Below are positions 12,745 through 25,419 of a DNA stretch of 64,000 nucleotides, piece by piece. Under the pieces are notes generated by a model. The model saw nothing but the letters and a program-made list of their open reading frames with translations. It was not told the origin of the DNA and ran no database searches. The translations under genes and the position numbers were made by a program. The stretch's first letter is position 1, and every line of letters starts with the position of its first letter. Source of the stretch: Deuterostichococcus epilithicus (lineage: Eukaryota > Chlorophyta > Trebouxiophyceae > Prasiolales > Stichococcaceae); assembly GCA_033439295.1 (NCBI GenBank), contig JAVTLE010000013.1:310001-374000 (forward strand), written 5' to 3'.

Positions 12745-13218
12745 CGGCGTATAGATATCGAATCACGCTAAAAGACCAGCACGAAGCGATGCGGAGCTTT
12801 GAAACGGTGTTCCCTGCAGCTGCACCTCGAGGGAAAGAAAGCGCAACACTCCTGGCGGCAAGGGACCGCGGGCTCGGTCACAAGCGAGGCAGCACACCGC
12901 GTGACGCAGCAAAGCGTAAGCCACCTCTTTTAGCGGTTTTCGGACACGTATTCGGATTGTGGACTGGAAACATTTGCAGCTGCAGCAAAGATCCTGCCAG
13001 GTCAGCAGGTCCTGGCAGACAGATTCGTGCTGAGTTTCGACCTTCTCACCTAGCGTGCACGCCCTGTCGTGTCTCTGCGAAAAGTGTCGATTGCTACTAA
13101 TTACGCTGCAACGTCGTTCAAAAGTGCACTAGACTGCTTCGCATCTACTGACGGGTGTCTCCTTGCCGGCGAGCGTCAACTATACCGCGGCGGACTACGG
13201 TGAACATGCAGCTTTGCC
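12745..13218. other. Divergent intergenic region
   Basis: About 470 bases between the methyltransferase start (minus) and the haem-oxygenase-like gene (plus), presumably carrying both promoters. No gene or clear motif is seen. Confidence 0.45.
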
Positions 13219-16200
13219 ATGAAGGCCTTTGTGGCTTGCGCAAGGTCCGAATGACATCAAGTCAAAAGTGAATCTTTCGTGCGCGCCAATGCATGGTGCT
13301 GACGCATGCTGGTGCTGCATCCCATCAATGGGCTCCCTGTGACGCCGCAACCCTGGCAAGTGACTGCCCAATCACCATTAGGCAAGGACACATCGCTGGC
13401 TAACGCAGGAAATAGCAGCGCCTCGCGGCTCCCAAGTCGCCAACTCGCCAGCTCACCTCCGCGCGCCGCGTGTGAATTGGCGGCGTGGCGCTGTTGTCCA
13501 TGCAGCCGCGACAGTGGCAGAACCACAGCCTCCAGTCCAGGCAATCCCGAAGCCGATCACATCGGTCATCCATGGGGCGACGAACGGTCGACAAAGCCTG
13601 CCGTCTCAGGGTGCGGCAGGATACATGAGCCACGTCTTCTCTGGCCCACATGCATCACAGGCGCATCCTTGATGAGGCCATCGATCGAGCTGCTGTGCAT
13701 ATCGGGCACATCGCAAGATGTGCACAGAGTCGCATGCATCTCGACTGCAGGCTCCTTGCCAGACAGCGAAGGCTGTATTTGGTATCGTAAGCATGTAAGT
13801 TGTTGTGAGTTCAACATGCAGTGGCGGACTCCAGCAACTTTGAGGCGGCAGAGAACGACTTCCTGCAGCTGCTAAAGACAGAGGACCTTGATGACCGACT
13901 CAGGTGGGTGTTGATTTCGAAGGAGACGATATCTGATGTGAAAGCAGGAGGTTCTACCAGCAGCCGGGCACAATAGTCATTGCAGGATGTGTTCCCCCTT
14001 AAGCTTATGCCTGCGCGCTCGTGCAGGTCCAGTCATGCCCTTCAGCAGACTGCGGACGCCCTCGAGAGCGCTGTGCAGTCGGCCATCGACCTGGCATTCG
14101 ACCCGCTGCAGCGGCAATCAGGTGCGTGGGGTTTGATGCCAGCATCCTGCAGTCCCTCGTTTGCAGCAGCTGCCCTGATGCATGCGAGGGGCTATTGACA
14201 GGGCTACAGCGCATGCCTGTGTTCGTAAAGCTCGCACGTGGCTGTGCAGGTCATGTCAATGGTGGAGATGCCAGCAGGGCCAGCTCCAACGCTGCCGCTG
14301 CTGCGCATCTCTTCCTGCAGCGCATCCTCTACCGCATAAACCGCCTGGCTCTGTTCTGGTGCGCTGCACACCCTGCCTCTGCTTCCTGAAGAATTAACAA
14401 CCGAACGATGTAGCTGCGAAAGCTGTGGAGCTGTGGCTTGTTCGATCTACATGCATTTCCGCTCCATGCTTGGCAGCTCGGAGCACAGCGCAGCAGCAGA
14501 GTGTCAACATGGCAGCTGCCTGCGGATGCTCATTGCTTTCACCACCCTTTGTTGCATTCAACGCTCACTTTTTTGTTCTCGACACCTTTTCCTGTAACCG
14601 ACACCAACTCCTCCTTCAAGGGAACCTGTCTTACTGCAGGTACGATGACTTGGCCAACTACAGCAACGACCGCAGCATGTACCTTGCGCAGCTGCGCGAA
14701 ACCATCGAGCGGCCCTGGCAGGCCTGGGAGGCAGCGCACTTGCCACTCGGCAGCTACCGCAGCCTCTCACTCCAGCAGGTGTCGCCAGCAACTGTTTGAC
14801 GCACTTCGGCGCGCAGGCCGTTCCAGCAAAACCGCCTGACCTTACGCGCCCACCTGCGCATCAACTTGGTCCATGCCGTGCAGCCAGAGTTCCAGGCGCT
14901 CTGCAGCATGTCGGCAGGGTGCAGCGCGTTCGCGGCTCCAGGATGCTGCTGACCCTGCACAAGCTGATGCTGATTGATCTTGCTGCTGCAGCTCAAGGAC
15001 AGGCTGCAGGAGAATTTCCGCCGCGATGTCGACCCGCAGCTGTCAGATGTGGCGCGCTATATGCAGGAGGACATGGGGCTGCAGGGCTACCGCCACCTCC
15101 TTGCTGTTGGTGCGGAGCCGCCCCTGTGCCCCTCTGCTGCTGCGCTCGGGGTCACTGCTGGTGATGGCGTCGTCTGCGAATTGAACAGCGGTCTATATAC
15201 GAAATTCCAGCATGGCCACCGATCGGGCCGCGATAGTGCGACTATTAAGAGATGATGCCTGCGCTGCAGCGTGCATCGCTTTTTGCAAGGTCGTCACAGC
15301 GACGGCTGGCATGATGCCTGGGCACCTGGTTCCTGGGCATTCTCCTGGGGCGTTTCTCCTGCGCATACCATCTCCACAGCCATCTGCTTTGACCTGCTGA
15401 TCGTCATGGTCTCTTGTGCTCTGCAGCGTCAGTGGACGGTCTGGTGGAGGCCAGCCGGCAGAGCCGAGTGTGCGGCGGCGCCGCCAACGACATCCAGTGC
15501 ATGATCTTCCGCGTGCTCATGGAGGTGTGCTGCCACTACTCAACAGCATCGTGCTTTTGAACATTGCAGCCTGTGCGTCATGGTGATGCTGCAAGGCTAG
15601 GCCTCACCTCATGGGCAGCCTTGCATGCCGCCGCTGGCCGGCAGGTTGCTCCATCTTGATGCCATGCACCAGCTTGGACCTGAATCAGTGTTTTTGGCCT
15701 GCGACAGGAGTACGGCACAGGACGGTTCAACAAGAAGCACTCTACATTCTTCGCGAAGATGATGAGGGAGTTGGGGCTGCGCACTGAAACAGAATGGTGC
15801 GTGCTTCGTCTAGCTGCAGGCAACCCCTGGTGGCCAGTGGCAGCTACATGCGTCTGGCCTCTTTCTGTACTTGTACATGCCCAGCTTGACAATAGTGGGA
15901 TCCATGAAGGACCAGCCACTTCAATGATGTGTCAACGAAAGCCAGATCATGGCGAACATAAAAGGGATAACGACCCAAACCAGCATTTCGACCTTTGCTG
16001 GCACCGCAGGTATTTTGACCTTGTACCATGGCAGAGTCTCGCTTCCATGAACCACAACTTCCTGCTGACTGAGCGGCGGCGGCATTACCTGCGCTACGCT
16101 GGCGGCCTGACGCAGTTTGAGGTCCGTCACGCGCGCCAGGCCTGCATTCTGTGACCTGCACTCCCCCAACCACAAACCGTCCGGCCATGCGTCGCAGCGG

Positions 16201-16890
16201 CTGCATGGCGGATACATAGCTACAACTGTGTCCAAGGGCGACTTGCCGCAGAGGGTGCTGGCAGATTGTGAACTCCTGCAGACATCAAGTCTTAGTGCCG
16301 CAAGTCGAACACAGGTGGCAGGCCCGAGCACCTACCGAACATACCTGGCGGCCGCGCGGCGGCTGGGCCTAAGTGACGGCGCCAGCGGCTACTGGGACCT
16401 CCACATTACGGAGGACGAACGCCATGGCCGCCAAATGGTTGAGGACGTCGCGCTGCCGCTCATTGACAGGCGCGTACAGCTCGCGGCGTTGCAGTGGTTT
16501 GCGATCTAGTTTTGTCGAAGCTCGAGCACTGCATCACACAGCTGGGTTCACCCCCGCAGGGGTTGAGCAGCAGCACAGTGGCTGGGGACTCGTCAAGCTG
16601 CAAGCAGTACTTGCAGTGCAGACTGCGTGAACCCACATCTGCATCATGCTGCATCAGCAACATATCTGCCAGTGTCGAAGCTTTGGTGCAGTACCACCGC
16701 ATCAAAGGAGTGGGATTTTTTTGTTGTTTTCCAAGGGGAGATGTGCCCCCGCAGGTATCAGACAGACGCATGGGAGGTGCTGTTGGGCTATGAGCAGGAG
16801 ACGTTCATGGGTGTGCGCGCCGGGGCTGCCCTGGTTGAGGATTTGAAAGCCGTAGACGCTGCGCAGCACACGCCTGCCGACGATATGTGA
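13219..16890 (+). CDS. Haem-oxygenase-like iron-containing redox enzyme, predicted plastid-targeted
   Basis: Secure exons are 13822-13903, 14027-14121, 14250-14358, 14640-14778, 14992-15109, 15427-15524, 15708-15796, 16010-16121, 16315-16469 and 16755-16890. An exon ending at 13610 and one at 14827 to about 14895 are likely. Exon 1 (ATG 13219-13244, joined near 13387) is a guess; total about 480 residues. The helical bundle carries the metal-ligand pattern of the Pfam iron-containing redox enzyme group: EYGTGRFNKKHS, GGLTQFE, and YWDLHITEDERHG. These supply paired Glu/His ligands for a mono- or di-iron site. The segment RRGAVVHAAATV before the conserved region looks like a transit-peptide cleavage site. 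The intron after 16469 uses a GC donor. Known relatives oxidise fatty acids or amines, or make p-aminobenzoate; the substrate here is unknown. Confidence 0.75.
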
Positions 16891-17907
16891 CAACGACCAA
16901 CTGCAGTGCTGTTGCGGTGTTTCAAGCTGGCCGTGTCTTGTCTTGGATGAGCCACAGATTCCACCGCCACATCTTCCGTAAAGGTGCAGGATTTGTCAAT
17001 GCCACAAAACGCGCGACGACCAGGTCCTCTACATTTTTTGGCCGTGCTTGTGGCGCTGGCCAGCAGTCCGCTCCGAGGTTTCTCTGACGACGTATGTTCT
17101 GCACCCCAGCATCTGCGTAGTAGCTGCAGCCACTCGGGGTGGTAACATCGGCAATGTTGAGATTAGACAGCCTCAGCACGCCGGTGTGCAGGCCGGGCTG
17201 CATTCAGCCTGGTAAGAAAGGATTCATCCTACAGACCAGTTGGCAGGCGGACTTCCTCACCGCCACAGCTGCACACCGGTGAGGATGTCACCCAGAAGCT
17301 TTCCACTGCCCATCGGAGCCCGTGCTACAGCTTGCGGGGGTTATGTGTTTCCGCTGGTATCCAGCCGAGGAGCAGTCACGAAACATGCGCAAGCCCTGGC
17401 ATAGGTGCAGGGCTCACACCGGGTATCTCTGCCATATCTCAACCGCATGCACGGCAGGGTGCAGTGGCAGTGGCGCGCCATGTAGGCTACGATTCCGTTT
17501 GCAAAGCTCGAGAACTCTTATTTGGAGAGGTTTGCGAGATGCTTCATCATATGCTGCGCGCTGTTGCAGTTTTCCACTTTAGGTTGCTGCACCGCAGTGA
17601 AACAGCAGACGAGGGTGCCAGCCCGGCCAGCAGCCAGCCTCCCATGGTGTCCGACATTCGTGCTACCAGCAGGTAATCCGCGCTGCGCTGCCAAATGAAG
17701 CCTCGCTGCTGTGCAACGGCCGTCACTGCGGATGTGGTGCCACACCAGCACCTCATCAGCTCCTGCAAGGTTCGCGTGACTTTGAATTCGCTGACACCTC
17801 TGCGCCGAGGTCCAACGACAGTGAGGGCGGTGTCCTGCTTCGTTGGCCTCAACTCGCAAAGCAGAGCTCCCGAGCATGTCGACACTGAGCGCAGGCACGA
17901 GACCAAC
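16891..17907. other. Intergenic region between two plus-strand genes
   Basis: About 1 kb holding the 3' end of the haem-oxygenase-like gene and the leader of the F-box-like gene. Overlapping frames on both strands show no family similarity I can recognise. Confidence 0.45.
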
Positions 17908-20699
17908 ATGGGCGATTTGGCGGAGGAGCTGGTGGACGTCATCCTGGACATGCTTTGGCAGCTGGAGACGCAGCCTGGCGACGCAGAAGGCGCCTTGCAG
18001 CCGCACATCAGCCGGCGAGCCGCCGGCGCGGAGGTCGCCGGCTGGGCTTGCTACCGCACTGTGTCGCGCCACTGGGACTCGTTCTTCAGGTGGGCAAATG
18101 CTGACGAGCGTCCGGCGACGGCGAGAAACTTGCTGCAGCACGCTGGTCCGAACAGTCTCGTTGGCGTGGGCAAACCCATGAACAGCAAAGACTGGAGGCA
18201 GTAGGGCCTCCGCAAGTTACCGAACGCTAATGACAGGCATTGGGTTGTCGAACAGCGAGGACCTGGCCAGCTACCAGACAATGAGCAGCACAGGACCTGA
18301 CCATCAAGTAATTGAAATGAGCAGGGGTAAGTTGCTGGCGCTACGCTTCGACACGCCTGTCAATGACCAGCAGCTGCAGTGGCTCACCGACAGCCCCGCC
18401 ATCGTGCGCAGCCTGTGCTTTGCCGCCGAGGAGCAGCGCGCCTTCCGGGTGAGTCCTCTTCTCCTGGTTGCAACAGACATACTTTGCGGATGCGTGAACA
18501 GTCTCTCCACAGGGGGCCTGGAACCACATCATGCACTGCGAAACGTGCAAGAGCTGTCTAGGATGCTGGCCAACAAGCAAGCTGCTGTCCGCACACTGCC
18601 CGCAAACTCCATGCAGGTGCTGCAGGTGTTGCTGCACTCTGCCAGGAGGCGCCGGAGGCTGACTCGTCCCTGAAGCTACCAGCTGTGAAGGTGCTGGGGC
18701 AGCAGCACCAGGGTTTGGAGTTCAGCACCTGCACCAGCAGGTGCTCACCCCGTGTCCCGACTCCTCGAAGGTGCTGGGCAGCCATGGGTTCCAGAGCCGC
18801 TGCGCGGCAATGCTCACGACCCTGCGCGGTGTCCCGCTCAGCGGCGCGGCGGACATCACGACCCGCCTGCTGGCGTTTCCGAGGCTGCGCCACCTGCAGG
18901 CGGCGGGGACGTCGTCGGGGCTGCGCTTTGCGGACCTGCCGCCCTTGCTGCGAGTGCGCGCCCCAAACCCTACACCCTCTGTGCTGACACTGCTGATGCA
19001 CAAGTAGTTGGTGCAGGGCTGGAACTGGGTTCACATGCTGAAGGCTCACAGCGGGACCTCACCAGAGCAATTGTACACTTGTCCAAGTGCCTGTGTGCGT
19101 GCTGTGCTCGCTGCCGCCTTTCGGTTTTGCGGGCCCCCACATGTGTCTGAGCTGCCATGATTTGTGGTCGCGCCCAGACGCTGGAGGTGGTAGGTCTGGG
19201 GCGGTGCGGGCTGCGCACCGGGCTGCCGCAGCCGCCGCAGGGCAGCAGCAGCCCGGCCGCGGAGGGGGGCGGCTGCGGGGCGGCGCCGCAACCGCCGCCG
19301 CTGTTGAACCCCAGCCTGCGCAGCATCAGCCTCGAGTCGTCCGACACCTTGCAGGTGGCACTGTTTGGCAGCTGTCATGCAGAAAGCGCACACATCTGCA
19401 TGACCAACGATCTGCTGCCTGCAAGTCGGGCTTGGAACATGCCACTGGCGCCGCAGCCGCGGCGGGTCGACCGAGCAAGCTCGACGACTGCGCAAGCCGC
19501 CGCCAAGCCGCCCTGCCTCCCTGCAGCCTGCTCCGACCCAAGTTTACAGCCTGCAGTGCAGGTCGCAGTGCAACAAGAACCACTCACCCCCAACCGTGTT
19601 GCGCCCCCACAGGTGTACCCGGACTGGCTCACGAACATGCAGGGCGAGGTGTCACTGCGGTGCAAGGACCTGGTGCTGCCGCTGCCGCCCAAGCAGATGG
19701 AGGGTGCGCCGCGGCTGTCCTCCTCTGCCCGAACCGGTTGGGCATCATGCGACTGATTGGGAATTGTACGACTGAGAAGATGCGTGCACGGGCCCGTGCA
19801 CGTCGGCAGGCCCTGGGTGTCCGCAGCCAATGCTTCTGTGCCCAGCCAATTGTTCAAGGGTGAGCGGACCCAAGCGGGCGGGGACAGCATGGCAAGCATG
19901 GTGCGCCAACTCCGCGCACTGCTCTCCCAGCATAAGGTGTTGGCTGGCGCGCAGGCGAGACTCGCTTCATGCGCATCGAGGCACTGGCGGCCCTGCTGGC
20001 GCACAGCGGCATCGCCAGGCTGCACCTCAGCTACAAGGTGCTTCGCAGGCCCTCTTGCAGACCCCCCCCCCCAGGCCCCCTTCCCCAGATTCAGGACAGT
20101 GCCCGACTGCCGCTGAGCAGCGTGCATTATGCTTTATATCGGGTTCTCAGCTGCATGTTGAGTTCACGCCCTGCCAGATGCGTTTGAAACCCGCCAGCAG
20201 CCAGCATACCTCAAGCCAGCCGCCAGTCTGTTTTTCTCTCTATCATAAATATTTTTCCGCCATCGGCTTTCTCGCAGGAGCTTGTGCTGCTGGACTTCGT
20301 GGCGTCAGCCTGGCCGGTGGTGGTGTACGTGCTGCTGGAGGGCAGCGCGCTGCTCGCGGTGCTGGAACACAACCATCCCGGTGTGTACCGCCTTGCCCCG
20401 CGCCAGTCCCGCCCCTGCTTCGTGGGATTTGTTTGTTTTGGTTTTCCCCTGCACCAAGAGGGCGCAGCTCTGGAGCGCAGCAGAGACTGGAGACTTCAGG
20501 GGCGCGCGTCAGGCGTCCTGCTGGGTACGAAGTGAGCATGGCCTGCAGTCCGCGGCGGTCCAGCAGCAGCGCTGCTGGACCGGCTCGGTGCATTGCGCAC
20601 GTCACCCCACTTTTTGGTTCTCGACTTGGGGTCTGACCGATGTGCGCAGGTGTGTTTGACGTTGACAAATCAGACACTGGCGTGACGCTAGTGCGATGA
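17908..20699 (+). CDS. F-box-like protein with leucine-rich C-terminal part
   Basis: Eight exons (17908-18089, 18325-18448, 18741-18953, 19178-19354, 19613-19703, 19955-20037, 20278-20380, 20650-20699) are in phase and GT-AG, giving about 340 residues. The N-terminus LAEELVDVILDML followed by YRTVSRHWDSFF has the spacing of an F-box (Leu-rich helix, then R-x-V-x-R-x-W), with a roughly 30-residue insertion between the halves. F-box proteins recruit targets to SCF ubiquitin ligases through SKP1. The rest has short leucine-rich strands (LRFADLPPLLR, TLEVVGLGRCGLR, IARLHLSY) suggestive of degenerate LRRs. It ends in VTLVR. I start at 17908 because the F-box begins there; an in-frame upstream ATG exists at 17695. 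Family assignment is by motif only. Confidence 0.62.
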
Positions 20700-21679
20700 G
20701 ACGTAGCGGCGGCCACCACTGCAGCGCCAGACGCCGGTGTCTGCGGCGGCAGCAGGTGTTGCTGCCCCCGCCTGAGGGCTCCTTGTAGAGAGGATAGGCC
20801 CAGCGGCGGCGGGCTGTGTAGCACCAGACTGCTCTGGCAGTGTGACGGGACTGGAGCAGGCAACGACATGCTGTCGGCTCAAGGCCAGCCAAACGGCTGA
20901 ACCGTTGCTGCGCGGTGGCCACCCCATAAGTTGTCCTTCATGGCAGCAACCCGGTAGCAATTTTGCTGCGAGAATGTGGTACACAGGTGGTCAACATCCA
21001 GTCTGTACAATCGAGTGAGCTGGGTGAGCCAATATTGCAAATCTCTTTTATCATAGCATGTACATTTCAGCAGAAGGCTAGGTGTGTCCTCATGGCGGTT
21101 GAGCCCACTCGACAATGCAAGGACTAAATTGCACAAGGTACTTTCAAGTGAAATTTGAGACAGTAATAAAGTTTGAAGGGGGTCGTTGGATGCATAGCAA
21201 ACTGCCCTGTCGAAGTCAGCTCGCTGTGTGCCCCGCCTGCTGACAGTGCCCTCCTGCAGCCGCTGCCCTTCACGGCGGCGTTTGGCGCCTCTCCGGTCAG
21301 CCCAACTCCTCGAGCATGTTAGGTGCCTGTCTGATTGTGCACACGCTTGACCAACCCCGCCTGAGTGCATTCCGCCCGCTTGCACTTTGGTTTTCGCTAT
21401 ACGCGGGGATAGTTTTGCACAAGGCGTGCTGGTGCCGGTACAGCCGCCCTGCATTGCAACGGCCGCACTTCCCTCGCAAGGGTTGCAAAAACGAGATTTC
21501 GCGTGCATGTTCCCCGCAGCGTAGCGCAGATCGCAGAGCTCGTGTATACCTGCCACATACTGGGTAGGGCTGCCGCCTCGTAGACGGACATCGAGTTCCC
21601 CGCTCGCAGCTTGGCGGCGGATAGTCCCCGCCAGCGCCAGCGCAAGCGAAGCCAGGCGGTGATCACGACGCCCCGACCC
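20700..21679. other. Intergenic region
   Basis: Roughly 980 bases between the F-box-like gene and the next plus-strand gene. I see no recognisable gene, RNA or repeat. It should contain the terminator of the first gene and the promoter of the second. Confidence 0.45.
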
Positions 21680-24600
21680 ATGGCTGGCAAGTGCGCGGCG
21701 CTGTGCGCTGCCGCGGCGTTGCTGCTTCAGGTGCCTCGCCTGGTCTATGTCTCTGGTCGCCGATCGCTGGATGGGTTATCGGGATCGGCAGCATGCACAT
21801 GCAGCGTCGACCCATGGGCCGCGTGCAGGATGACCTTGATTGCTTCCCTGCAAACGATACATAAGGGTAACGGCCACCGCCGCGCCAGCAATATGCTTCG
21901 GAGGTCAGACTAGGGTGGCGTCGCGCGCAGCCCTGCGCGCTACGACCCGGCAGGCATCCGCAAGCGGTTTGCACCTGCGGGTGATCATGACGCTTCGGCC
22001 GGTTGCTCGCACTTCAGGATCGTAACAGGCATACGTTGGCTGGGCATATGCCTTACGGCTGAGGGGGGGCTGCCAAACACGCGCGGGCGGCCCCAGCCTG
22101 CAATATCAGCCAGTTGCTGAGGAGCAAACCGTCAAGTGGATTTCCTTGCCGGTCGGCACGAGCCCGCAGGGTTGGGCCTGGGGCATCCGAATGCGCATCA
22201 TAGTGGCAGATGTAGCAGTCCTGCGGGAGTAGCTGCGTGAGTACGCATCCCCGACAGCCGCTGAGGCCGCCGTATGACACCTTCGAGTCGGACAGTGGCC
22301 GAAAGTATCCGGCCGTCGCAAGACACCGCCACAGCAACCGTCCTGCCGGTTCTTGATTACAGCCACTGACCAATTCCGTGTGTGTCAGCTGTAGCGTACC
22401 TCGAACCGCACATTAATACTGTCGGAGCAGCTATCGATCTGTAATCAGGTTGACGACAGTTGCCGCTCTCTCAGGCGGGCACGGGCTGACATGATACACC
22501 ATAGTGGTCGCAAGAGCCGCGTCGGTCCACGATCAGACACGCGGGCTGCTTAACCTATTTGCATGCGCGGTCTCACCCCTATCAAACGTCAGGTGTTTCT
22601 TGGTCAAGCTCAATCTGTGCCTCGTGGCATGCTGTGCAGATCGCTTGCAGCCATGCGGCGGTGGCATCTCCAGCGTCGGACGGCAGCGCTCAGGATGCCA
22701 TCCGCCTGGCCTTCACCTTCGCCGGCGTCTCGCTGCGCGACGCAAACAGCACAGCCCTCAGGCATGTGCCATCGTGTACCCACAGCATTCATGCACATAT
22801 TGCCGCTATGCACACGCGTCGACCGTCAGCAGTACGTGCCCATCCTTGCGCTTGAGCCCATCGCTGCCCATCATGAGTAAGGCTTGCCGCACCGCAGGGG
22901 AGTGATCGCACAGGTCGCCGCTGTGCCCAGCACTGCGGTGTCTGGCGTGAAGACGGCGCTCTCTGCGGCAACGGATGACAGCGCGCTGCGGGCCGTCCAG
23001 GTTTGTACCAGCTGGACGCGCGAGTTGCTTTGAGTGCGCTGTCATGCACCCAGCTCAAAGGGGTTGGTGCGGGCCGCCCCCGCCCCGCGGTCAGTCATCA
23101 AGGCTGCACTCGAACGTGGTGCTTGCGCTGGTGTACAGGTGTCGGCGACGATCTCGACGATCAATCTTGCGGCCCCCTACGCCAAGCTCACAGCGGCGAC
23201 TGCCGCTGCCGACCTTGCCACAGCGCTGCGCGCTATCGGCGCAGCATACAGCTCCCAGTCCCTCCAGGTGACCTTAGCGCCCGAACTTTCAGCCGATGAT
23301 CGCCTGCAGGGTGATGCGGCACTGCGCAACTGGCCTGTTTGCTGCTGTCTTGCTGCCAGCGCCTGTCTGGTACATCTGCCACAGTTCGTCCATTGCAGGG
23401 TTGGAACTTGCCGTGCCGTCCATGCTTCAGCTCACGTGTAATTGGCCGCTGTTGCCTTGGTGGTTGCACAGGTTTCCGCTCCGCAGTGGGTGGTCACGAC
23501 CTCGCAGCCGGAGCAGCAGCAGGCAACGGCGGCTGCCGCGGTGCGCTTCATCATGTCAGGCGTCGCGCTGCCGGACGTCAACCGGATCCGCCTCAGGTAC
23601 AATGCAAATATGCACCCTGAGTCCTCGCACCTGCAGCTGGGCGCTGCGCAGCTCTGCAGCATCAGGTGTGGCGCAGCGCCACGCAGCATGGGCGGCGCCT
23701 CGTGCATGGCAGTTGTCATCCCAGGTCGTGTGACGCCGTGCCCCTGCTCGCTCAAGCCTCGGATCGCCCTCAAGCATCGGGTGCCAGGCACCGAGCGTCG
23801 GCACCATCATATGCAGGGCCGTCATTGGCAGCGTCGCGGGTGTGCGGCTGGAGCAGGTGGAGGTGGTCAGCGTGGCGTATGCCGTCGCAGCCGCTGCAGG
23901 GCGCCGACTGCGGGCTGACGGCTACCACACCCTGCAGGTTAGCTTCCGGAATTCGCAATGTCGCATTCCGCCCACCCAGTCCGAAGAATAGGTTTGTCAC
24001 ATATGCTGCAGCCTGCGCGTCGGATCCTGTTCACGGCGCTCGGTGGCGCGTAGGGGCCTCGCCCGGCCTAGCCTGTTTGCCGGCGTGCTGCACCAGCGGT
24101 TGCGAAGGCGCCCGCCGGCATGCTCTCTTGCTCGTGATCGGAATGCTCATGGACAGGAGCGTTGCGCATGTCTGGTGGAAGTCTGCAGCAGTTTCGATCT
24201 TGGTTCCCACGTGCTGCTCGTTGCACAGGTGGTGGCAGCAGTTGACGCCACCGCCGCCGCTGCAGCTGGAAACCTGCTGATGGGCGCCTCTGGACAGGCT
24301 GCGCTGGCGGCGGCGCTGCGCGCAGACATGGGCGCAACCTACCGCCCCGCATCCCTGCAGGTCACCCTGCCCGCTGGTGCGCTCCACTCTGCGTTTGGGC
24401 CACTGTTGTGATGCACTTCTGTCGAACTGATGGTGTCCTTGTGCTGGACTGCGGACCTAAACCCGAACCCCCGTCCCAAAGTGGCTTTGGGCGGTTCCAC
24501 GCCTCGCAGCATATGGGCGAGTGGTCCTCATGACGCCTGCTTTGAGCATTACTTGTGTTCTAGTGGGACTGGGTGGCCTGCTTGTTGCTGTACCTGACCG

Positions 24601-25419
24601 CAGCAGAGACGAAAGCGCCATGCAGCACAAGATCGTAGCTGGAAGCAGTCAGCAACGTTATAGCCAGGCTGCCATGGAATTGATGGATTTTATTGTAGCT
24701 AGCCAAAGCTGAGCTGCCCGGCACACGAATACGTCGTGCAATCGTGCGCTGAGGCTACTGTTTCTGGATGCAGCCTGTTGGGCACTGCAGATCAAGTACA
24801 GCCAGTGACAGCGTCATGCCCGTCCCTGCCCTATACTATTCTACTGTCCTGACCTTGGCACGACCTGAACCAGCTCTCTTCCATTGCAGGCACTGCATCC
24901 GGCTCGGCAGTATCAGCGGGGCAGAGCAGCAGCGGCAACGGCGGCGGCAGCAGTCCTGCCCTCCTGGGGATGATCATCGCTGCCGCTGTGGTGCTGGCCG
25001 CAGCGCTGGGGACCACCGCATTCGTCGTCATCCACTTCTACCGCGCAAAGGTGCGCTGCCGCTCCCCCTCAATGCGGCATATTGGATAGTTGCAGTCTGT
25101 CTCCCGCTTCCTTGTGATCGGGGCAATGTCTCGGGAAACTGAATTGTCAGAGTCTCGAGAAGCTGAACGCTGAACGTGTAGTGGCCTTGCTCTCTGACGC
25201 CCTGGGGGGAAAAGTGCCCAGCGCTGCTGACTCTTGACTGCCGCAACCCGGCGCCTCTCATCTCTCAATGCAAAACCCACCTGCTCGCAGGCCGCGGCAG
25301 CCGCCGCCTTGCCGGAGGGCAAGCCGGTAGATGATGACGCCGCCATCTGGGCGCATCCCGCATACGGCAGCCTGGCAGGCGCCGCCATTGCTGGCGCAAA
25401 GCCAGCAAAGCCTGCGTAG
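21680..25419 (+). CDS. Type I membrane protein with duplicated ectodomain module
   Basis: About 378 residues from exons 21680-21730, 22640-22765, 22833-22876, 22898-23000, 23139-23267, 23472-23596, 23817-23937, 24229-24376, 24890-25050 and 25291-25419. Splicing exon 1 to exon 2 creates a signal peptide: a Lys, then a run of Ala/Leu/Cys, with a likely cut after CSHA. The ectodomain has two related halves of roughly 120-150 residues. Each contains a beta-type segment (FTFAGVSL versus FIMSGVAL), a valine-rich middle, and an Ala-rich helix ending in GAxYxxxSLQV (GAAYSSQSLQV versus GATYRPASLQVTL). A Ser/Gly stalk leads to one membrane helix (LLGMIIAAAVVLAAALG), a basic stop (HFYRAK) and a short cytosolic tail. 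The end of exon 2 is uncertain: CAT|GT or CAG|GC. I do not recognise a named family; a cell-surface or wall-facing role is inference. Confidence 0.62.
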
